Shown here one piece after another: positions 40,607 to 46,398 of a stretch of 46,398 nt of DNA. The notes under the pieces are model-generated. The model ran no database searches and had not been told where the DNA came from. It was given only the letters and a program-made list of their open reading frames with translations. Within the stretch, counting starts at the first letter, position 1. Every line of letters starts with the position of its first letter. A program made the position numbers and the translations under genes. Source of the DNA: Lachnospiraceae bacterium (GTDB taxonomy: Bacteria; Bacillota; Clostridia; Lachnospirales; Lachnospiraceae); the NCBI GenBank assembly GCA_017480445.1, contig JAFVAO010000016.1, positions 1-46,398 of the forward strand, read 5' to 3'.

Positions 40607-40771
40607 ATGGAAGAAATGGGTATGACGAATGAACAATATAAGGGAATGCTGCTTGATGAATTGGAGGACTGGCAGGAAGTTCTCGAAGCAGCCATTGAAG
40701 CAGACAACGAGAGGATTATTCAAAAAGCGCGTAAACAGATCAATAAAATAAATGAAAAGCTTAAATTTTGA
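40607..40771 (+). CDS. 54-residue acidic helical protein of unknown function
   Basis: A small soluble protein predicted as two helices, DELEDWQEVLEAAIEADN and ERIIQKARKQINKINEKLKF, possibly a coiled coil. AAAGGGG lies upstream of ATG 40607, and a perfect sigma-A promoter lies just before it, which argues for real and strong expression. No family recognised. GGGAGATCTCCC, a perfect 12-base palindrome, lies nine bases after the stop (40781-40792). It is followed by the phosphorylase promoter. Confidence 0.7.
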   Translation: MEEMGMTNEQYKGMLLDELEDWQEVLEAAIEADNERIIQKARKQINKINEKLKF

Positions 40772-40807
40772 TCTGAAAGGGAGATCTCCCCGAAAAATGT
40801 CGGATAC

Positions 40808-40836
40808 TTGCAATGAAATTCCTCTTATGATATGAT
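40808..40836 (+). promoter_or_regulatory. sigma-A promoter of glycogen phosphorylase
   Basis: TTGCAA (40808-40813), a 17-base spacer and TATGAT (40831-40836), with the start about 22 bases before the ATG at 40865. Confidence 0.75.
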
Positions 40837-40864
40837 AGATGCGTTAAAATCAGGAGGGAATCGT

Positions 40865-43135
40865 ATGAATTTAGAGCAGCATTTAAACGAGATCACAGGC
40901 AAAGCATATGGAAAAAGCATCGGTGCATGTACGCATATACAGTTATATGCAAGTATCCTGCAGCTGGTGAAGGAGAGAGCGGCGCAGGTGCCCGCGATCA
41001 CCGGACAGAAGAAGGTTTATTATATTTCCATGGAGTTCCTGATCGGGAAATTATTGTCCAACAATCTGATCAATCTGGGAATCTATGAGGAGTTAAAAGA
41101 GATTCTGGCCGCGAACGGAAAGAGTCTCGCGGAGATTGAGGATATTGAGCCGGAACCGTCTCTCGGAAACGGCGGACTGGGACGTCTCGCGGCATGTTTT
41201 CTGGATTCGATTGCGTCGCTGGGATTGCCCGGAGACGGTATCGGACTGAATTATCATTTTGGGTTGTTCAAACAGGTATTCAAGAATCATTTGCAGAACG
41301 CGGAGCGGAATGAGTGGATCGAGAAGTTTTCATGGCTATGTCCCACCGGCACGAAGTTTGACGTTTGTTTTGGAGACAGAAAGGTGACGTCTGTCCTTTA
41401 TGACATAGATGTCATCGGGTACGAAAACGGTGTGAACAAGCTGCATCTGTTCGATCTGGAGTCCGTGGATGAGCGTCTGGTGAAGAAGGGCATCACCTTC
41501 GATAAGACCGCGGTGGATAAGAACCTGACACTGTTCCTCTATCCCGACGATTCGGATGAGGCAGGCAATCTGCTGCGCATTTATCAGGAATATTTCATGG
41601 TGTGCAACGGCGCCCAGCTGATCCTCAAGGAAATGAAGGAAAAAGGGCAGGATCTGCACAGGATGAATGACTACGTGGCGATTCAGATCAACGATACGCA
41701 TCCGACGCTGGTCATTCCGGAATTGATCCGCATTTTGACGGAGCAGGAAGGCTTTACCATGGATGAAGCCATCAGTGTGGTGAGCAAGACCTGCGCATAT
41801 ACCAACCACACTATCCTGGCGGAGGCGCTGGAGAAATGGCCGCTCGCTTACCTGGAGGAAGTGGTGCCGCAGCTGGTGCCCATCATCAAGGAGCTTGACA
41901 AGCGCATCAAAGCACAGTACAAGGACGCCAAGGTGCAGATCATCGACAGGAAAAAGACTGTACATATGGCGCACATTGATATCCATTACGGCTACAGCGT
42001 AAACGGCGTGGCTGCCATTCACACCGAGATTTTGAAGGATACGGAGCTCAATCATTTCTACAAGATCTATCCGGAGAAGTTCAACAACAAGACCAACGGC
42101 ATCACCTTCCGCAGATGGCTGTTGTCCTGTAACCGGGAACTCGCCGCATTTCTGACGGAGACCATCGGGGACGGGTACAAGAAGAACGCGGATGAGCTTC
42201 AGAAGCTGCTGGCAAAGAAAGACGACCAGGCAGTGCTCGATAAGCTCGCAGATATCAAGCAGGGCAAGAAGGAAGCGCTTGCCGCTTATATCAAGGAGAA
42301 CGAAGGTGTGGAGATCGATGTGAACTCTATTTTTGATATCCAGATCAAGCGTCTCCACGAGTACAAGCGCCAGCAAATGAACGCGCTGTACATCATTCAC
42401 AAATATCTGGAGATCAAAGACGGCAAAAAGCCCTCCACTCCGATCACGTTCCTGTTCGGCGCCAAGGCTGCGCCCGCCTATGTGATCGCGCAGGATATCA
42501 TCCATCTGATTCTGGTGCTCTCCGAGATCGTGAACAACGATCCGGATGTCAGCCCCTATATGAAGGTTGTGATGGTCGAGAACTATAACGTGACGTATGC
42601 GGAGAAGCTGATCCCCGCCTGCGATATCTCCGAGCAGATCTCTCTGGCGTCCAAGGAGGCATCCGGTACCGGCAACATGAAGTTTATGCTGAACGGCGCT
42701 GTGACCCTCGGCACCAGCGACGGCGCGAACGTTGAGATCCATGAGTTGGTGGGCGATGACAACATTTACATCTTCGGCGAAAAGAGTGATACCGTCATCA
42801 AGCATTACAAGAAGGCGGATTATGTTTCCAGGGATTACTATGAGAAGAGTACCGTGATCAAGGAAGCGGTGGACTTCATCGTGGGCAAGCAGGCATTGAA
42901 GGTCGGCAAAAAGGAGAATCTGCAGCGCCTCTACAACGAGCTTTTGAACAAGGACTGGTTCATGACACTGTTGGATCTGGAGGATTATATCAAGACCAAG
43001 GATCAGGCGTTTGCGGATTATGAGGACAGACAGAAATGGAAGAAAATGATGCTGGTGAACATTGCGAAGGCAGGTTTCTTCTCCTCAGACCGGACGATCG
43101 CGGAGTATAACAGAGATATCTGGAAATTGAGATAA
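40865..43135 (+). CDS. glgP: glycogen/starch/alpha-glucan phosphorylase
   Basis: A 756-residue PLP enzyme releasing glucose-1-phosphate from alpha-1,4-glucan. [36 protein letters not shown] and the PLP motif [15 protein letters not shown] with Lys606 are all present. It is shorter than the E. coli enzymes (about 800-815), mainly at the N-terminus, where the allosteric segment of regulated phosphorylases is reduced. AGGAGG precedes ATG 40865; an upstream ATG at 40832 lies in the promoter -10. It has its own promoter and no other glycogen genes beside it. Confidence 0.96.
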   Translation: MNLEQHLNEITGKAYGKSIGACTHIQLYASILQLVKERAAQVPAITGQKKVYYISMEFLIGKLLSNNLINLGIYEELKEILAANGKSLAEIEDIEPEPSLGNGGLGRLAACFLDSIASLGLPGDGIGLNYHFGLFKQVFKNHLQNAERNEWIEKFSWLCPTGTKFDVCFGDRKVTSVLYDIDVIGYENGVNKLHLFDLESVDERLVKKGITFDKTAVDKNLTLFLYPDDSDEAGNLLRIYQEYFMVCNGAQLILKEMKEKGQDLHRMNDYVAIQINDTHPTLVIPELIRILTEQEGFTMDEAISVVSKTCAYTNHTILAEALEKWPLAYLEEVVPQLVPIIKELDKRIKAQYKDAKVQIIDRKKTVHMAHIDIHYGYSVNGVAAIHTEILKDTELNHFYKIYPEKFNNKTNGITFRRWLLSCNRELAAFLTETIGDGYKKNADELQKLLAKKDDQAVLDKLADIKQGKKEALAAYIKENEGVEIDVNSIFDIQIKRLHEYKRQQMNALYIIHKYLEIKDGKKPSTPITFLFGAKAAPAYVIAQDIIHLILVLSEIVNNDPDVSPYMKVVMVENYNVTYAEKLIPACDISEQISLASKEASGTGNMKFMLNGAVTLGTSDGANVEIHELVGDDNIYIFGEKSDTVIKHYKKADYVSRDYYEKSTVIKEAVDFIVGKQALKVGKKENLQRLYNELLNKDWFMTLLDLEDYIKTKDQAFADYEDRQKWKKMMLVNIAKAGFFSSDRTIAEYNRDIWKLR

Positions 43136-43211
43136 TTGCGGAAAGAGTCATGGGACATAGATGCTGTATAGGCTATGAAACATGGCTCTCTCCATAGTGA
43201 TCAAATATAAT

Positions 43212-43985
43212 ATGGCAGATATGAAAATATATGGTTTTCAGAAGACAACTTTATTGGACTATCCGGAGCATGTGGCAGCCACCGTTTTTACAGGTGGCTG
43301 TAATTTCCGCTGTCCGTATTGTCAAAACGGCGGGCTGGTGACGGAGCCGGGCAGATACGGTGAGGTGTCGGCGGAAGAGGTCTGGCGGCATCTGGAGAAG
43401 AGAAAAGGGATTCTGGACGGCGTCTGCATCACCGGCGGCGAGGCGACTCTGCAACCGGATCTGGAGGAGTTTATCCGCAGGGTGAAGGCGATGGGGTACG
43501 CCGTGAAGCTGGACACCAACGGATATCGTCCGGACGTGCTGCAAAGACTTTTAGAAGAACAATTACTCGACTACGTGGCGATGGATGTGAAGGCTTCGAA
43601 GGAGAATTATGCGCGGGCGGTCGGATGGATTGCATGCACAGCCGGAAAGAATCCGGAAGGGCCGGCCGTTGCGCAGGAAGACATGGAGCATGGATTGGAC
43701 ATCGGCAGAATCGAGGAGTCGGTGGCGCTTCTGCAAAACAGTGGCATTGCCTATGAATTTCGCACCACGGCGGTAAAGGGTCTGCACACGGTGGAAGAGT
43801 TTGACCGGATCGGTGCATGGCTGGCCGGCAGCAGGGCATATTTTATACAAAACTACCGGGAAGAGGGAGAGATCCTGTGCGGCAGCGGATTGTGCAGCTT
43901 CTCACAAGAGGAGTTAGAGCAAATGAAGCGACTGGCGGGAAAACATATCGCAAGAGTAGAATTGCGCGGCGTGGATACGGAATAG
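43212..43985 (+). CDS. nrdG: anaerobic ribonucleoside-triphosphate reductase activating protein (NrdG2-like radical SAM)
   Basis: A 257-residue radical SAM protein. IYGFQKTTLLDYPEHVAATV and GGCNFRCPYCQN with C30, C34, C37, then GGEATLQPDL, fit the NrdG2 activase group, which makes the glycyl radical on NrdD. The NrdD gene is not in the window. A stretch at about 145-170 (WIACTAGKNPEGPAVAQEDM) looks like an insertion relative to relatives. The start is uncertain among ATG 43182, 43212 and 43221; none has a strong ribosome site, and 43221 begins exactly at the family's conserved MKIYGF. Confidence 0.88.
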   Translation: MADMKIYGFQKTTLLDYPEHVAATVFTGGCNFRCPYCQNGGLVTEPGRYGEVSAEEVWRHLEKRKGILDGVCITGGEATLQPDLEEFIRRVKAMGYAVKLDTNGYRPDVLQRLLEEQLLDYVAMDVKASKENYARAVGWIACTAGKNPEGPAVAQEDMEHGLDIGRIEESVALLQNSGIAYEFRTTAVKGLHTVEEFDRIGAWLAGSRAYFIQNYREEGEILCGSGLCSFSQEELEQMKRLAGKHIARVELRGVDTE

Positions 43986-44010
43986 AGGGGAATCTGCTGC
44001 GGGCATTATA

Positions 44011-45435
44011 GTGAATGGATCAGATCAGAGAGATATGAAGAAAACGGGACATACGAGAAATTGGACAGACGATAAAGAATTTTATAAAAAAATGTTTGCG
44101 ATCGCCATCCCCATCATGATCCAGAACGGGATCACGAATTTCGTGGGATTGTTGGATAATATTATGGTGGGACGCGTGGGGACGGAGCAGATGTCGGGGA
44201 TCGCCATTGTGAACCAGCTGCTGTTTGTGTTCAATCTGGCCGTATTCGGCGCCATCTCCGGCGCCGGCATTTTCGGTGCGCAGTTTTGCGGCAAGGGGGA
44301 CACCGAGGGCGTGCGGCATACCTTTCGCTTTAAAATATATATCTGCACGCTGATCTTTCTGGCGGGTATCCTGTTGTTCGGCCTGTGGGGAGAGCAGCTG
44401 ATCGGGCTGTATCTGCACGGAGAGGGGAATGAAACCGCGCTGGCGGCGACGCTGCACTATGCGCAACAGTACCTGTGGGTGATGCTGTTCGGGCTGCTGC
44501 CCTTCGCGATCGAGCAGGCGTATTCCGGTACGCTGCGCGAATACGGCGAGACAAAAGTGGCAATGACGGCGGGGATTGCGGCAGTGTTTGTCAATCTGGG
44601 GCTGAATTATATGCTGATCTTCGGCAAGTGCGGATTTCCGGTGCTGGGTGTCGTGGGAGCGGCGATGGCGACGGTGATCTCGCGCTATGTGGAGATGACG
44701 ATTGTTGTGTTGTGGACGCATACACATCCGCAGAAAATGCCGTTTATCGTCGGTGCATACAGGGAGCTTCGCGTGTCCAGGCAGCTGACCCTGCAGATCA
44801 TCACAAAGGGTACGCCCCTCATGATCAACGAGATCCTCTGGGCGGCGGGTATGGCAGCGCTGATGCAGTGTTACTCCGTCAGAGGGCTTGACACGGTGGC
44901 GGCGCTCAATATTTCCACCACGATTTCCAACCTGTTCAATGTGGTATTGATCGCGCTGGGAGGCGCGATTGCGGTCATCGTCGGACAGCTTCTGGGAGCG
45001 GGGAAATTGGAGGAGGCCAGGACGACGGCCAATCGGATGATTCGCTTTTCCGTGTTGAGCTGTGTGGTGATTGGCGGACTTGTGGCGCTTGCGGCACCGC
45101 TTTTTCCGCTGCTGTACAACACCTCGGAGGAGGTGCGGGCACTGGCGGCGAACATTCTGCGCATCGCGTCCTGCTGTATGCCGATCGCGGCATATTTGAA
45201 CGCCTGCTATTTTACCCTGCGATCCGGCGGGAAGACCATTGTCACATTTCTGTTTGACAGCGCTTTTTTGTGGGTGGTGAGCACGCCGGTGGCATTTGCG
45301 CTAAGCAGATATACACAGATGCCGATTGTGCCGCTGTATCTGTGTGTGCAGCTGCTGGATCTGATCAAGTGCGCGAGCGGATTCGTGCTGGTGAAAAAGG
45401 ACGTGTGGCTGAACAATATTGTGGGGGAACAATAA
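44011..45435 (+). CDS. MATE family efflux transporter
   Basis: A 474-residue membrane protein with twelve hydrophobic segments in two similar halves. IPIMIQNGITNFVGLLDNIM and VGTEQMSGIAIVNQLLFVFN are the MATE/DinF-like opening. It probably exports organic cations or drugs using Na+ or H+. GTG 44011 gives the longest frame; ATG 44035 is equally possible, and both lack a good ribosome site. It begins 25 bases after nrdG and is followed after 18 bases by a small membrane protein, so these three are likely co-transcribed. Confidence 0.93.
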   Translation: MNGSDQRDMKKTGHTRNWTDDKEFYKKMFAIAIPIMIQNGITNFVGLLDNIMVGRVGTEQMSGIAIVNQLLFVFNLAVFGAISGAGIFGAQFCGKGDTEGVRHTFRFKIYICTLIFLAGILLFGLWGEQLIGLYLHGEGNETALAATLHYAQQYLWVMLFGLLPFAIEQAYSGTLREYGETKVAMTAGIAAVFVNLGLNYMLIFGKCGFPVLGVVGAAMATVISRYVEMTIVVLWTHTHPQKMPFIVGAYRELRVSRQLTLQIITKGTPLMINEILWAAGMAALMQCYSVRGLDTVAALNISTTISNLFNVVLIALGGAIAVIVGQLLGAGKLEEARTTANRMIRFSVLSCVVIGGLVALAAPLFPLLYNTSEEVRALAANILRIASCCMPIAAYLNACYFTLRSGGKTIVTFLFDSAFLWVVSTPVAFALSRYTQMPIVPLYLCVQLLDLIKCASGFVLVKKDVWLNNIVGEQ

Positions 45436-45453
45436 AAGAAGGGAAGAGGAAAG

Positions 45454-45912
45454 ATGGAAAACGTGTTTGGAGTGGTGGATGGAGCAGTACAGTCGGTGGT
45501 GCAGGGGAGATTTACCACGCAGCAGGTGCTGATTGCAGTTCTGGCAGTGGTGGCGGCGATTGTGGTGATCAAGGCGATCAAAGGGATTCTGAAGACGGCG
45601 GTTCTGGTGGGCGGAATCATCGCCTTTGTGATCTATTTCGGACTGGCCACGCCAACCCAACTGAAAGATATGGCTTCTGAGACAGTGGAAAAAGCAGGAC
45701 AGAAATATCAGGCGATCTCGCAAAGCATTGATGTGGAAGACGGAGAAGTCTATATCATCGTGGGAGGGAAACGCTTGCCGCTGTCGGATGTCGTTTCCTT
45801 CAAAAAGACGTTGGATGGCAAGATCCATATTTTGACATCTGAGGGAACCTACACGTCGGAGGATGAAAATCTGCTGAAATTTTTTGGCGAGATGTCTAAA
45901 TCCTCGGAATAA
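45454..45912 (+). CDS. small membrane protein of unknown function
   Basis: A 152-residue protein. Residues about 24-40 and 44-64 are two hydrophobic segments, followed by a helical linker and a beta-rich C-terminal part (VYIIVGGKRLPLSDVV, KIHILTSEGTY) of unknown fold. AAGGGAAGAGGAAAG precedes the ATG. It is probably the last gene of the nrdG-MATE transcript. No domain recognised. Confidence 0.75.
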   Translation: MENVFGVVDGAVQSVVQGRFTTQQVLIAVLAVVAAIVVIKAIKGILKTAVLVGGIIAFVIYFGLATPTQLKDMASETVEKAGQKYQAISQSIDVEDGEVYIIVGGKRLPLSDVVSFKKTLDGKIHILTSEGTYTSEDENLLKFFGEMSKSSE

Positions 45913-45991
45913 GAGATACGTGACATGCGGACGAGACGATACGGATTGATCAGTTCATCAATCAATAGAAGCTGGTTTTGACATCTATTAT

Positions 45992-46023
45992 CCAAGAACA
46001 GATTGTACTTAGACTGTTCTTGG
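45992..46023. other. inverted repeat in the 375-base gap after the small membrane protein
   Basis: CCAAGAACAG (45992-46001) and CTGTTCTTGG (46014-46023) form a perfect 10-bp stem with no T-run. It may be a weak terminator or an operator. The rest of 45913-46095 shows no gene. Confidence 0.6.
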
Positions 46024-46095
46024 GTGATATGGATGTATATTTGAAGCTTTGTTTATGAGAACCCGCCTTTCTGTAAATTTTTCGCAGAAATGTAG

Positions 46096-46124
46096 TTGAC
46101 ATATACACCCGCTTATCTTATAAT
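46096..46124 (+). promoter_or_regulatory. perfect sigma-A promoter of the Rpn-like gene
   Basis: TTGACA (46096-46101), a 17-base spacer and TATAAT (46119-46124), both hexamers consensus. The leader is about 155 bases (46131-46287) and holds a short hairpin, GGAGC/GCTCC with loop GCAT, near 46188-46201. The open frame 46158-46346 in this leader looks non-coding. Confidence 0.92.
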
Positions 46125-46287
46125 ATCCTCACAAGCAAAGATAACATTCTGATATAAGTGCATGATTTGCATTCTACGGAGTCTAAGGAGCGCATGCTCC
46201 GTTTCAACAATCCTTGCTTTAAATCCCAAACAATGAATTGCATAGCTGTAAAAGCAGGGGGGGAGTCTTCCTGCGGAAAGGAAGAAA

Positions 46288-46398
46288 ATGGGGCAAAAAG
46301 ATCTTGCGCAGAAGCATCTGGTGTCTTATCCGGATGTGTTTGCTGATATCATAAATGCGCTGCTGTACGGCGGACGGGAGGTGGTGAGAGCAGAGACG
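46288..46398 (+). CDS. Rpn family nuclease/putative transposase, N-terminal fragment
   Basis: Only 37 residues are inside the window. MGQKDLAQKHLVSYPDVFAD, INALLYGG and VVRAE are very like the opening of Rpn/PD-(D/E)XK nuclease proteins, common in multiple copies in Lachnospiraceae. Such proteins are reported to promote recombination. GGAAAGGAAG lies upstream of ATG 46288. The catalytic part lies beyond the window end, so activity cannot be judged. Confidence 0.72.
   Translation, partial: MGQKDLAQKHLVSYPDVFADIINALLYGGREVVRAET

Noticed and set aside
41336-42805. 489-codon open frame antisense to glycogen phosphorylase
   Set aside because: Shadow of the phosphorylase gene with no recognisable domain or ribosome site.
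46158-46346. 62-codon open frame overlapping the Rpn-like gene
   Set aside because: It overlaps the Rpn start in another frame, lacks a ribosome site and has an unlikely composition.

Overview
The window looks like chromosomal DNA of a spore-forming member of the Clostridia, most probably Lachnospiraceae. The reasons are a GC content that appears to be in the mid fifties, strong GGAGG-type ribosome binding sites, the order of genes around holB/ricT/rsmI, split transketolase subunits, coat-F-like and SpmA/SpmB sporulation proteins, a SigI/RsgI pair, and several small families I associate with this group (DUF6472-like, DUF6128-like, YesL). No rRNA, CRISPR array, prophage or intact insertion sequence was seen.

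Layout. 1-133: end of a tRNA-Phe-like gene, then tRNA-Lys and a terminator. 197-2547: an L,D-transpeptidase and an HD-domain protein. 2519-10946: the conserved Firmicutes housekeeping cluster (Orn/Lys/Arg decarboxylase-like, a guanylate-kinase-like protein where Bacillus has tmk, YaaR, DNA polymerase III delta', RicT/PSP1, a TrmN6-like methyltransferase, RsmI, a small Cys protein), interrupted by an inverted EAL-domain gene. 11039-14875 (minus): a large secreted subtilisin-like protease preceded by a small gene that resembles the protease's own propeptide. 15068-21224: sigI, rsgI and a very large secreted beta-helix/Ig-like protein whose upstream region carries a candidate SigI promoter. 21225-26744: a mixed region with short inverted repeats, a DUF1871-like gene, two coat-F-like genes, spmA and spmB on opposite strands with two AT-rich orphan genes between them, and a membrane-anchored DUF885 protein.

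26853-29458: transketolase N and C subunits and ribulose-phosphate epimerase (non-oxidative pentose phosphate pathway). 29480-34806: a lineage-specific protein, then metG with a near-perfect promoter, an alpha/beta hydrolase, a GNAT acetyltransferase and a YesL-type membrane protein. 35047-38492: an orphan sugar ABC ATPase (MsmX/UgpC type), a three-hairpin element, a PucR/CdaR-type regulator, and a DUF6128-like protein whose ribosome binding site lies in the preceding terminator hairpin. 38500-40460: a radical SAM protein and the SRP RNA on the minus strand, divergent from tadA. 40555-45912: a 54-residue orphan gene, glycogen phosphorylase, an anaerobic ribonucleotide reductase activase, a MATE transporter and a small membrane protein. 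46096-46398: a consensus promoter and the start of an Rpn-like nuclease gene that runs off the window.

The most coherent candidate systems are the SigI-RsgI-secreted beta-helix cassette with its own candidate SigI promoter, and the two-gene subtilase locus with a free-standing propeptide-like partner. A recurring feature is the presence of tandem-repeat, low-complexity segments in unrelated proteins (L,D-transpeptidase, RicT, RsgI, YesL, DUF6128-like). Assignments come from reading motifs by eye; no database search was run.
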